From assembly GCA_014656015.1 (NCBI GenBank), contig BNBP01000019.1, positions 39,922-103,921 on the forward strand: a stretch of 64,000 nucleotides of DNA, given 5' to 3'. Shown here one piece after another: positions 24,567 through 32,852 of this stretch (the first letter of the stretch is position 1; each line of letters opens with the position of its first letter). A program made the position numbers and the translations under genes. The notes under the pieces were generated by a model. The model was not told where the DNA came from. It searched no databases and was given only the letters and a program-made list of their open reading frames with translations. Origin of the DNA: Streptomyces griseoaurantiacus. Lineage in GTDB: Bacteria; Actinomycetota; Actinomycetes; Streptomycetales; Streptomycetaceae.

Positions 24567-25246
24567 GCGTGGTGTCTCCGAGCATCGTCGAGCACACCGA
24601 CCGCGGCCCGCTCGGACGGGACGAGATGGCCCGGGTGCTCGCGGGCGACATTCCCCGCGGGGCGTACGTCAACCTCGGCATAGGTCAGCCCACGACCGTC
24701 GGCGACCACCTCCCCCCGGAGTCGGGGGTCATCTTCCACACCGAGAACGGCATGCTCGGCATGGGGCCGGCGGCGACGGGCGACGCGATCGATCCCGACC
24801 TGATCAACGCCGGCAAGTTCCCGGTGACCGAGCTGCCCGGCGCCTCGTACTTCCACCACGCCGACTCGTTCGCCATGATGCGAGGCGGCCACCTCGACCT
24901 GTGTGTCCTCGGCGCCTACCAGGTCTCGGCATCGGGGGATCTCGCCAACTGGCACACCGGCGAGCCCGACGCGATCCCGGCGGTCGGCGGGGCGATGGAC
25001 CTCGCCGTGGGCGCCAAGCAGGTCTTCGTGCTGATGTCGCTGTTCACCAGGACCGGCGAGCCGAAGCTCGTCAGGGAGTGCACGTATCCGCTCACCGCGC
25101 TGCGGTGCGTGGACCGGGTCTATACCGACGTCGCCACGTTCGAGATCACCGGGGGGGACGAGGTCCTCGTCCGGGAGACGTGGGGGATCTCGTTCCACGA
25201 GCTCCGCTCGCGCCTCGACGTCCCGCTCATCGTGGCGACACCGTGA
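24563..25246 (+). CDS. 3-oxoacid CoA-transferase, subunit B (PcaJ-like)
   Basis: This 227-residue beta subunit carries the catalytic glutamate, Glu61 in FHTENGMLGMGP, which forms the glutamyl-CoA thioester. YVNLGIGQPTTVGDHLP precedes it and GGAMDLAVGAKQVFVLM near residue 143 follows, all typical of class I enzymes. It works only with subunit A. The order thiolase, A, B is the reverse of many pca operons (IJF), although variable order is common. The acceptor acid cannot be inferred from sequence. Confidence 0.93.
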   Translation: MSVVSPSIVEHTDRGPLGRDEMARVLAGDIPRGAYVNLGIGQPTTVGDHLPPESGVIFHTENGMLGMGPAATGDAIDPDLINAGKFPVTELPGASYFHHADSFAMMRGGHLDLCVLGAYQVSASGDLANWHTGEPDAIPAVGGAMDLAVGAKQVFVLMSLFTRTGEPKLVRECTYPLTALRCVDRVYTDVATFEITGGDEVLVRETWGISFHELRSRLDVPLIVATP

Positions 25247-25275
25247 CCACGCTCGTCAGGAGGTTGGAGAGCGAC

Positions 25276-26703
25276 ATGTCCACCAGGCACCAGTTCTACA
25301 TCGGGGGTGCGTGGGCCGATCCGGCCGCGCCGCGGACCTTGGGCGTCCTCGACCCCGCGACCGAGGAGACGTTCGCGGAGATCAGCCTCGGGACGGCCGA
25401 GGACGTCGACCGCGCGGTGGCGGCGGCGCGCGCGGCCTTCGCCACGTACTCGCAGGTCGGCGTGGAGCAACGGCTGGAGTACCTCGAGCGGATCATCTCC
25501 GGCTTCCGGGCTCGGCTGCCCGAGATCGCCCGGACGATGACGCGCGAGATGGGGTCGCCGATCACGTTCTCGACCGAACGCCAGGCCACGGTGGCGCTGT
25601 TCCACTTCGAGGAGGCGGCCCGCGTGCTCGCGGACTACCGCTTCGAGGAGGAGGGGGGAGCCGGGATCGTGCGGCGCGAGCCGATCGGCGTCTGCGGTCT
25701 CATCACGCCGTGGAACTGGCCGCTGAACCAGGTCGCGTCGAAGGTGGCCCCGGCCCTCGCCACGGGATGCACCGTGGTGCTCAAGCCGAGCGAGATCGCG
25801 CCGCTCAGCGCCATGGTGCTCGCCGAGGTCATCCACGACGCCGGACTGCCGCCCGGCGTGTTCAACCTCGTCAACGGTGACGGTCCCACGGTCGGTGAGG
25901 CCATCGCGGCGCACCCCGACATCGACATGGTCTCGCTCACCGGCTCGACCGGTGCCGGCATCAGGGTCTCCAAGCTCGCGGCCGACACGGTGAAGCGCGT
26001 CGCGCTCGAGCTCGGTGGCAAGTCGGCCAACATCATCCTGCCCGACGCGGACCTGGAATCCGCGGTCGTCGCCGGGGTGCACTCGTGCTTCACCAACGGC
26101 GGCCAGAACTGTCAGTCGCCCACGCGGATGCTCGTGCACCGCTCGCAGCGCGACGAGGCGTACGCCGCCGCGCGACGGGCGGTCGAGGAGGTCCGTCTCG
26201 GGGACCCGTTCGATCCGTCGACCACGATGGGGCCCGTGGTGAGCCAGGCTCAGCTGGAGAAGATCACCGCGCTCGTGCAGTCGGGGATCGACGAGGGCGC
26301 GACGCTCGTGGTCGGCGGCCCCGGGCGCCCCGACGGGCGCGACAAGGGGTTCTACGTCCGCCCGACCGTGTTCGGCGACGTCACGCCGCAGATGCGGATC
26401 GCACGCGAGGAGATCTTCGGCCCCGTGCTCTCGATCCTGCTCTACGAGACCGAGGACGAGGCCGTCGAGATCGCGAACGACACGCCGTTCGGGCTGGCGG
26501 GCTTCGTGCAGTCGAAGGACCCCGACCGCGCCCGCAGGGTCGCCGACCGCATCCGTGCGGGCCGTGTCTACCTCAATGGCGCTCCGTTCGACCGCAGTCT
26601 GCCGTTCGGCGGCTACAAGCAGTCCGGGAACGGACGAGAGTTCGGGCGGTTCGGCTTCGAGGAGTACCTCGAAGTGAAGGCCGTGCTCGGCTATCCGCGG
26701 TGA
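25276..26703 (+). CDS. Aldehyde dehydrogenase family protein
   Basis: This is a 475-residue NAD(P)-dependent aldehyde dehydrogenase. The cofactor site is in TPWNWPLNQVASKVAPALA and FTGST-like LTGSTGAG; the general base is Glu245 in LELGGKS and the nucleophile is Cys279 in NGGQNCQSPTR. EEIFGPVL and the C-terminal FGGYKQSGNGREFG complete the family pattern. The start ATG at 25276 follows GGAGAG; a GTG at 25243 with AGGAGG between the two is an alternative. It probably oxidises an aldehyde intermediate of the pathway, perhaps the aldehyde released by the HpcH/HpaI aldolase. Confidence 0.93.
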   Translation: MSTRHQFYIGGAWADPAAPRTLGVLDPATEETFAEISLGTAEDVDRAVAAARAAFATYSQVGVEQRLEYLERIISGFRARLPEIARTMTREMGSPITFSTERQATVALFHFEEAARVLADYRFEEEGGAGIVRREPIGVCGLITPWNWPLNQVASKVAPALATGCTVVLKPSEIAPLSAMVLAEVIHDAGLPPGVFNLVNGDGPTVGEAIAAHPDIDMVSLTGSTGAGIRVSKLAADTVKRVALELGGKSANIILPDADLESAVVAGVHSCFTNGGQNCQSPTRMLVHRSQRDEAYAAARRAVEEVRLGDPFDPSTTMGPVVSQAQLEKITALVQSGIDEGATLVVGGPGRPDGRDKGFYVRPTVFGDVTPQMRIAREEIFGPVLSILLYETEDEAVEIANDTPFGLAGFVQSKDPDRARRVADRIRAGRVYLNGAPFDRSLPFGGYKQSGNGREFGRFGFEEYLEVKAVLGYPR

Positions 26704-26716
26704 ACGAGAGGACGAC

Positions 26717-27343
26717 ATGGTGAACCCCGACCACAGCGAGCGGCTGGCGGCCCTCCTGGACCGCCAGGAGCTCTTCGACCTGGCGAGGCGGGAACGCTTC
26801 GCCCGCGACCAGCGACTCTTCGACGTGATGCGTGACTGCTTCCACGACGACGCCTACGTCCGGACCACATGGTACGAGGGACACGGCGGCGAGGCCTACG
26901 TCGAGGCGACGAAGAAGTGGATGGAGCGGACCGGGAACAGCAAGCACTGGGTCTTCCCCGCCTACGCGCGGGTCGACGGCCACCGGGCGACCGTCGAGAG
27001 CCCTGCGAAGATCTTCAACCGGACCACGGTGGAGGGAGTGGAGGTCGACTTCCACGCCTACTGCCGGTTCTTCTCACGTGCCGTGCGGGACGAAGGACGG
27101 TGGAGGCTGATGAGCTTCGAGGTCCTGATGGAGCGCGACGAACTGCGCCCCGTCCACGCGGGTGAGGCGCTCCCGGTGGACGCGGCCCAGCTCGCCGGGC
27201 TTCGGCCGTCCTACCGGTTCCTCACCTGGATCCAGTCGACCCGCGGCGTGACGGTGAGCCAGGACCTGCTGGGCGACGACCGGCCGGCCGAGCTCGACGC
27301 GTTCCACCAGGGCGAGACCGCCTGGCTCGCCGACATGGGTTAG
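26717..27343 (+). CDS. NTF2-like (SnoaL/nuclear transport factor 2 fold) protein
   Basis: This is a 208-residue protein whose first 140 residues fit the SnoaL-like/NTF2 cone fold: a helical start with LLDRQELFDLARRERFARD, then FHDDAYVRTTWYEG, paired beta strands (RATVESPAKIFNRTT, EVDFHAYCRFFSRAV) and RWRLMSFEVLMERDEL. Members include isomerases, dehydratases and small subunits of aromatic oxygenases. The last 65 residues are an extension of unknown role. It is the last gene of the plus-strand catabolic operon, 13 bases after the aldehyde dehydrogenase. Another NTF2-like gene lies in the mhp block, also linked to an HpcH/HpaI aldolase. Confidence 0.75.
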   Translation: MVNPDHSERLAALLDRQELFDLARRERFARDQRLFDVMRDCFHDDAYVRTTWYEGHGGEAYVEATKKWMERTGNSKHWVFPAYARVDGHRATVESPAKIFNRTTVEGVEVDFHAYCRFFSRAVRDEGRWRLMSFEVLMERDELRPVHAGEALPVDAAQLAGLRPSYRFLTWIQSTRGVTVSQDLLGDDRPAELDAFHQGETAWLADMG

Positions 27344-27346
27344 CGG

Positions 27347-27436
27347 TCAGCGCCGCGGGCCCTGGCTGAGCCGCTCGGCGTCCGCCGCAACGGGCCCGGG
27401 CGTGCAGGAGTCCTGGCCGAGTCGAGCCATAGCCAT
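27347..27436 (-). CDS. Possible 29-aa ORF at an AT-rich junction
   Basis: An ATG at 27436 follows AAGGTGA by four bases and opens a short frame, MAMARLGQDSCTPGPVAADA, ending LSQGPRR. It overlaps nothing and ends three bases from the NTF2-like stop on the other strand. The upstream 40 bases are unusually AT-rich (GCATATTTTTCC), which could be a promoter. I do not recognise the peptide; it could be chance or the beginning of a deleted gene. Confidence 0.2.
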   Translation of the reverse strand: MAMARLGQDSCTPGPVAADAERLSQGPRR

Positions 27437-27556
27437 GCATCACCTTGCATATTTTTCCTGCGATGCTTCACCGTAGCGCGTACTGCCCGATGCCGGGTTC
27501 CGGGTCGGACGGCGACGCGGGGCGATGAGCCGCGAGGGCCTGTCCGCCGGCCTCGC

Positions 27557-29097
27557 TCACGTCGCCGACGCGTCGGTCCCCTCCTCCCCCAGTCCGAACA
27601 GCCGCTCCTCGCTCCACCACTTCGGGGTCTCGTCGACGACCGGGGTGAGTTCCAGGAGGGTCACCTCGTTGCGGGCCAGGACGAGGTCGATCTCGGCGCG
27701 GCCCGCGGTGACGGGGACGGCGTGGTGGGAGCGGGCGGGTTCGGCGGCCTCGTGGAGGGCGTCGAGGCGGCGGGTGTCGGGGGCGAGCGGGCGGCCCATC
27801 TCGATCCAGGCGGCCCGGGCGTTGCCGGCGTCCTCGCTCACGGAGCGGCGCCGGACGTAGGCGGAGCCCCGGGCCTCGGGGGTGCCGACGGGCAGGGTCA
27901 GGCGCAGGGTGTGGCCCTCGACGGGGCACCGCCGGTCGGGTCGGCGGGGGCCCAGGCCAGGACGGTGACGCGGCCGTCCTCGTGCCGCGTCACCAGGTGG
28001 TCCTCACCGCGGGCGAGGATCTGCTCGCCCATCTCCGCCATGAAGGTGTAGAGGTGGTAGGTGGGTTTCTTGATCTGACGGTGTGTCAGAAGCCCGAAGC
28101 CGCCGTGGAACGGTGCGGTGGGTATGCCGACCTCCTCGAAGACGTCGCTGAACGTCCAGTAGGAGAAGGAGTCGGCGAGGTCTCCCCCGTTCACCAGGAC
28201 CGGCGCCAGGTACGCCGCATGGAACGCGGTGTCGTGGATGGGGTTGTCGGGGCGGTAGGAGGAGTTGAACTCGGTGATGTGGAGGGGAAGTTCGGCAAGT
28301 CTCGAGCCCGCGAGCTGCCGCTTGGGGGCGCCGAACTGCTCCAGCAGTGCCGAGGCCGGCATGAGTGTCTGGTGGGCGCCGAACGGCACGGGCTGGACGG
28401 GGCCGGAGGAGTAGGCGTGCCGGCTGACGAAGTCGATCGGCAGGTCGCGGGACTCGACGAAGTCGGCGAACCGCCGGATCCATTCGTCCTGGTAGCCGGG
28501 TGCGAGTGAGGGGCCGCCGACCTGGAGTTCGGCGTCGACCTCCTTGACCGCCGTCGAGGTCACCTCGTAGAGGCGGTGGTAGGCGTCCTGGCCGGCGGAC
28601 CAGAAGCCCTCCAGGTTGGGTTCGTTCCACACCTCGATGGGCCATCGGCGCACCTGGTCGAGACCGTAGCGGTCGATGAGGTGCCGCAGGACGCCGCGGA
28701 CGAGGTCCGCCCACTCCGCCTCGTCGCGGGGTGGGGTGATGTTGCCCTTCCACCAGAACACCGTGTCCTCGCCGGAGGCCAGTTGCGAGGGCATGAAGCC
28801 GAGTTCGAGGAAGGGCTCGATGCCCAGGTCCAGGTAGGCGTCGACGATCTGGTCGACGTAGGTGAAGGCATGGCGCACGCGCCGCTCGCCGGCGTGCTCG
28901 TAGGGCTGGTGGATGCCCGTGCCGTCGCTGAGCAGGCCGTGGCCGCGGATGTGGCGGAAGCCGATCTCGCGCTGCACGAGGGCGAGCGAGTCCTGGTAGT
29001 CGCGGCGCAGCGCGAGGTCGAAGCGTCCCGTGCCGACGCAGTGGCGCCAGGCGTCGCAGAGCCGGGCTGTCGGCTGCCGGGGGACGTCGATCCGCAT
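27557..29097 (-). pseudogene. GH39 family beta-xylosidase-like glycosidase, interrupted by a frameshift
   Basis: The first 399 codons encode a GH39 catalytic domain with acid/base Glu159 in EVWNEPN and nucleophile Glu276 in HITEFNSS. No signal peptide is present, so the enzyme would act inside the cell on imported xylo-oligosaccharides. The frame then stops at 27898. The frame next to it continues GHTLRLTLPVGTPEARGSAY and runs 122 codons to 27557, ending in the beta-sandwich tail expected of the family. Adding one C to the run at 27923-27926 rejoins them as GGAPVEGHTL. It lies divergent to the sugar ABC operon. This is either a real recent mutation or a homopolymer sequencing error. Confidence 0.8.
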
Positions 29098-29436
29098 GGC
29101 GGGATTCCTTTGCTGCGAGGGCGGGGCACGGCGGGCCCCGCCGGGCGGACGGGTGTGTCGACCGGCTCCCGATCAACGTGCTGCGCACCGTAGGGAGCGC
29201 CGGAAAGCGGCGTCAAGACGTCGGACGGCCCACCCCCGAGCGCGTGGCGTTCTTCCGGTGCCGGGTCCGGCGCAGGCGGCCGCGGCCGGGCGTGTTCCCC
29301 CTCGTCAGGGGGTCGGCGGCGCCTCTACGGGGCAAGGACCCCACTCGGTAACGATTGGGCATCTTGCGAAAACTCTGGGTTGTCAGCCCCCAATTTTCGG
29401 GGGTAGACCTTGCTCTCGCTTCACGGATGGCTCTTT

Positions 29437-29454
29437 AGTTTGCGCAAACTTTCG
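29437..29454. promoter_or_regulatory. Palindrome and partial xylan-type operator before the sugar ABC operon
   Basis: AGTTTGCGCAAACT (29437-29450) is a perfect 14-base palindrome. It overlaps GCAAACTTTCG (29444-29454), which matches nine of eleven positions of the CGAAACTTTCG elements near the xylanase genes. It lies about 40 bases before the binding-protein start. The rest of the 395-base gap holds a CCCCC/GGGGG stem (29387-29403) and no gene. Confidence 0.45.
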
Positions 29455-29492
29455 ACGGTTTCACACAGACAACACCTCAGGGGAGTTCCACG

Positions 29493-30782
29493 ATGGCGAG
29501 GAAAACCCGCAGCGCGACGGCTGCCACGATCGGCGTGTGCGTGGCGCTCGCCGCCGCCGGATGTGCCGGTGGCGGCGACGACGGCGGTTCGTCCGGCGGC
29601 AAGGGCACGGTGACCCTCTGGACCAACGCGACGGAGGGGCGCGGCATCGACTTCTGGGAGGCGGCCGCGAAGGACTACCACGCGGAGCACCCGGACGTCA
29701 CGATCAAGATCCAGTCGATTCAGAACGAGGATCTCGACGGCAAGCTGCAGAACGCGCTCAACTCGAACTCCGCGCCCGACATCTTCCTGCAGCGCGGCGG
29801 CGGCAAGATGCAGGCGATGATCGACGCCGGCCAGATCAAGGCACTGGAGCTGAGCGACACCGACCGGAAGAACGTGGGCGAGGCCGCCCTGGAGGGCGTC
29901 TCGGTCGACGGCGAGGTCTACGCGATGCCGCTGGACACCCAGCCGGAGGGCATCTACTACAGCAAGGACCTGTTCAAGAAGGCCGGCATCGCCTCCCCGC
30001 CGAAGACGATGGACGAGCTGACGGACGCCGTCGCGAAGCTCAAGGCGAAGAACGTCGCCCCGATCGCGGTCGGCGCCAAGGACGCCTGGCCGGCCGCGCA
30101 CTGGTACTACAGCTTCGCCCTGCGCGAGTGCAGCCAGGACACCATGCAGGAGACCGCGAAGTCGCTGAAGTTCGACGACCCGTGCTGGAACAAGGCCGGT
30201 GAGGACCTCGACGCCCTCCTGAAGACCGAGCCGTTCCAGAAGGGCTTCCTGACAGCGGCCTCGCAGCAGGGCGCCGGATCCTCCGCGGGCATGCTCGCCA
30301 ACCACAAGGCAGCCATGGAACTCATGGGCAACTGGGACCCCGGGGTGATCGCGAGCCTCACCCCGGACAAGAAGCAGCTTCCCGACCTGGGCTGGTTCCC
30401 CTTCCCCGCCGTGCCCGGCGGCAAGGGCGACCCGAGCGCCATCATGGGCGGCGCCGGCGGCTACTCGCTCGCCAAGAACGCACCAAAGGAGGCGCTGGGC
30501 TTCCTGCGGTTCGTCGTGACCAAGAAGCAGCAGGAGGCCTACGGCGACGCCTTCGACACCATCCCGGTGAACAGGGAGGCGCAAGGGGTCGTCACCGAGT
30601 CCTACAACATCTCGGCGCTGAAGGCCTTCAACAAGGCCGCCTACTCGATGCAGTTCCTCGACACCGTGTACGGCCAGAACGTCGGCAACGCCATGAACAT
30701 CGCCGTCGTGAACCTGATGGCCGGCAAGGGCTCCGCCGCCGACATCGTCAAGGACGTCAAGGCTGCCGCCGAGAAGGGCTGA
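29493..30782 (+). CDS. Sugar ABC transporter substrate-binding lipoprotein (BxlE-like, probably xylobiose)
   Basis: This 429-residue lipoprotein has a basic start, a hydrophobic core and the lipobox AAGC with Cys24, then a Gly/Asp-rich tether. The mature part is a family 1 sugar-binding protein: VTLWTNATEGRGIDFWEAAAKDY, NSNSAPDIFLQRGGGKM and MELMGNWDPGVIASL. Its two permeases follow in one operon, and no ATPase is encoded, as usual for Streptomyces sugar systems that share the MsiK ATPase. The surrounding xylosidase, arabinofuranosidase and xylanase genes suggest xylobiose or other xylo-oligosaccharides as ligand, as for BxlE. Confidence 0.9.
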   Translation: MARKTRSATAATIGVCVALAAAGCAGGGDDGGSSGGKGTVTLWTNATEGRGIDFWEAAAKDYHAEHPDVTIKIQSIQNEDLDGKLQNALNSNSAPDIFLQRGGGKMQAMIDAGQIKALELSDTDRKNVGEAALEGVSVDGEVYAMPLDTQPEGIYYSKDLFKKAGIASPPKTMDELTDAVAKLKAKNVAPIAVGAKDAWPAAHWYYSFALRECSQDTMQETAKSLKFDDPCWNKAGEDLDALLKTEPFQKGFLTAASQQGAGSSAGMLANHKAAMELMGNWDPGVIASLTPDKKQLPDLGWFPFPAVPGGKGDPSAIMGGAGGYSLAKNAPKEALGFLRFVVTKKQQEAYGDAFDTIPVNREAQGVVTESYNISALKAFNKAAYSMQFLDTVYGQNVGNAMNIAVVNLMAGKGSAADIVKDVKAAAEKG

Positions 30783-30792
30783 GTAAGCAGAC

Positions 30793-31815
30793 ATGAGCGA
30801 CACCCTGGGCACTGACACGGCCGAAGGCCGCCGGTCGCAGGGCACGCCCGGGACCGGGGGCACGGCCGCGTCCGTGCCCCCGGATCCGCCGCGAGCGGCC
30901 GCGCGCCGCCGGGGCCGTGCCAGGACGCGACTGGAGATCGCGGCCCTGTCCGCACCGGCGGTCATCACGTTCCTGGCGTTCGTGATCTTCCCGGTCGCGC
31001 TCGCCGCGTACTACGGCTTCTACCAGTGGAAGGGCTACGGAAAGCCCACCGACTGGGTCGGGCTGAACAACTACAGGCTGATCCTCACCGACCCCGCCTT
31101 CCACGACGTGCTGTGGCACAACGGGCTGATCCTGGTGCTCTCCCTGCTCATCCAGGGGCCGCTGGCGATCGTCCTCGCGCTGCTGCTCAACCAGAGGATC
31201 CGCGGCCGCTCGACCATCCGCGTCCTGATCTTCGTGCCGTACATCATCTCCGAGGTCATCGTCGGCACCGGCTGGAGCCTGATGCTGCAGAGCAACGGGG
31301 CGGCCAACGATCTGCTGCACCGGATCGGGCTGGGCTCCCTCGAGGCGGACTGGCTCTCCGATCCGGACCTGGCCCTGTGGACGCTGATGGCCATCATCAC
31401 GTGGAAGTACGTCGGCTTCGCGGTGATCCTGATGCTCGCCGGCCTGCAGTCGATACCCGACGAGATCTTCGAGGCCGCCCAGATCGACGGCGCCTCCTAC
31501 TGGCAGATCCAGCGCCGCATCACCCTGCCGCTGCTCGGCCCGACGATCCGCATCTGGGCCTTCCTGTCGGTCATCGGCTCACTGCAGCTCTTCGACCTCG
31601 TCTACATCATCTGGGGCCAGTACGTCTCCGGCACGGCGGGCACCTCGACCATGGCGATCTACATGCTCGCCCAGGGCCGCAACGCGGGCAACTACGGCTA
31701 CGGCAGCGCCGTCGCGGTCGTGATGTTCGTGATCTCGCTCGCCGTCGCGCTGGTCTACCAGCGCTTCGTCCTGCGCCGCGATCTCAAGGGCGCCGTCACC
31801 GAAGGGACCGTGTGA
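30793..31815 (+). CDS. Carbohydrate ABC transporter permease (MalF type, BxlF-like)
   Basis: This is a 340-residue membrane protein with a long hydrophilic N-terminus (residues 1-50) and six or more hydrophobic segments. The ATPase-contacting loop is EIFEAAQIDGASYWQIQRRI near residue 226, with the EAA motif of sugar permeases. It forms a heterodimer with the next gene's product; its stop overlaps that start by one base (TGATG). It begins ten bases after the binding-protein gene. Confidence 0.93.
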   Translation: MSDTLGTDTAEGRRSQGTPGTGGTAASVPPDPPRAAARRRGRARTRLEIAALSAPAVITFLAFVIFPVALAAYYGFYQWKGYGKPTDWVGLNNYRLILTDPAFHDVLWHNGLILVLSLLIQGPLAIVLALLLNQRIRGRSTIRVLIFVPYIISEVIVGTGWSLMLQSNGAANDLLHRIGLGSLEADWLSDPDLALWTLMAIITWKYVGFAVILMLAGLQSIPDEIFEAAQIDGASYWQIQRRITLPLLGPTIRIWAFLSVIGSLQLFDLVYIIWGQYVSGTAGTSTMAIYMLAQGRNAGNYGYGSAVAVVMFVISLAVALVYQRFVLRRDLKGAVTEGTV

Positions 31816-32708
31816 TGAGCGCGACCACCACCAGGCTCCGCACGTCCCGCCGGCCGGGCACCAGGGCGCCCGCCGGCCGCCGTGACGCACCGCAGAAGTG
31901 GGGCAGCCCCGTCACCTACTTCGTCGCGCTGCTGTTCGTCGGTGTGTGCGTCGCACCGGTGCTCTTCATCGTGCTCGGCGGTTTCCGCACCAACTCGCAG
32001 ATCACCACGGACCCGGCGGCCCTGCCCGACCCCTGGGTGGGCGGCAACTACCTCGGCATCCTCGAGTCCTCCGTGTTCTGGGGCCAGTTCGCCAACTCCC
32101 TCATCGTCGCGCTCGCCAGCACCGCCGGCATCGTCGCCCTCGGTCTGATGGTGAGCTTCGTCATCGCCCGCTACGACTTCAGGCTCAAGGGCGCGATGTA
32201 CTCGCTGTTCGCGGCGGGGCTGATGTTCCCCATGGTCATCGCGATCACTCCGCTGTACCTCGTCATCAAGGACCTCGGACTCGTCGACAACCTGCTCGGC
32301 GTGATCGTCCCGCAGATCGCCTTCGGCCTGCCGACGACCGTCATCATCCTCGTGCCGTTCCTGCGGGCCATCCCGAACGAGATCGAGGAGGCCGCCGCGA
32401 TCGACGGCATGAGCCGCATCGGGTTCTTCTTCCGGATGGTGGTGCCGCTGTCGCTGCCGGGTGTGGTCACCGTCGGCATCCTCGGCTTCGTCGGAAGCTG
32501 GAACAATTACCTCCTGCCCCTGTACGTCCTCAACTCCCAGGCCAACTTCACCCTCCCGCTCGGTGTCCAGGTGTTCTCCTCGCAGTACTCCACGGACACC
32601 GCGAAGGTGCTCGCCTTCACCTCGCTCGCCATGCTGCCCGCGCTGGTCTTCTTCTCGGTCTTCGAGAAGCGCATCGTCGGCGGCCTCACGGGCGCCGTGA
32701 AGGGCTGA
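31815..32708 (+). CDS. Carbohydrate ABC transporter permease (MalG type, BxlG-like)
   Basis: This 297-residue permease starts with ATG at 31815 inside the TGATG overlap with the MalF-type partner. Six hydrophobic segments are visible, with the EAA loop EIEEAAAIDGMSRIGFFFRM near residue 196 and a GSWNNYLLPL stretch typical of MalG proteins. It completes the importer encoded from 29493. A GTGCCCC/GGGGCAC hairpin lies about 50 bases after the stop. Confidence 0.93.
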   Translation: MSATTTRLRTSRRPGTRAPAGRRDAPQKWGSPVTYFVALLFVGVCVAPVLFIVLGGFRTNSQITTDPAALPDPWVGGNYLGILESSVFWGQFANSLIVALASTAGIVALGLMVSFVIARYDFRLKGAMYSLFAAGLMFPMVIAITPLYLVIKDLGLVDNLLGVIVPQIAFGLPTTVIILVPFLRAIPNEIEEAAAIDGMSRIGFFFRMVVPLSLPGVVTVGILGFVGSWNNYLLPLYVLNSQANFTLPLGVQVFSSQYSTDTAKVLAFTSLAMLPALVFFSVFEKRIVGGLTGAVKG

Positions 32709-32755
32709 GTCCCGGCGCCGGACGGCGAAGAGGCCGTCCCACGCCCGCCCCTGCC

Positions 32756-32775
32756 GTGCCCCGCGGCGGGGGCAC
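32756..32775. terminator. Hairpin between the permease and GH51 genes
   Basis: A 7-bp stem, GTGCCCC (32756-32762) with GGGGCAC (32769-32775), around a six-base loop. It could lower transcription into the arabinofuranosidase gene rather than end it fully. Confidence 0.4.
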
Positions 32776-32852
32776 ACCGCTGCGGGCGTGCCGCCGACCG
32801 GCGGCACCGGCCGGCCCGCGGCCTCCCGCGCCCTCCCGAAAGGACCGTCGCA

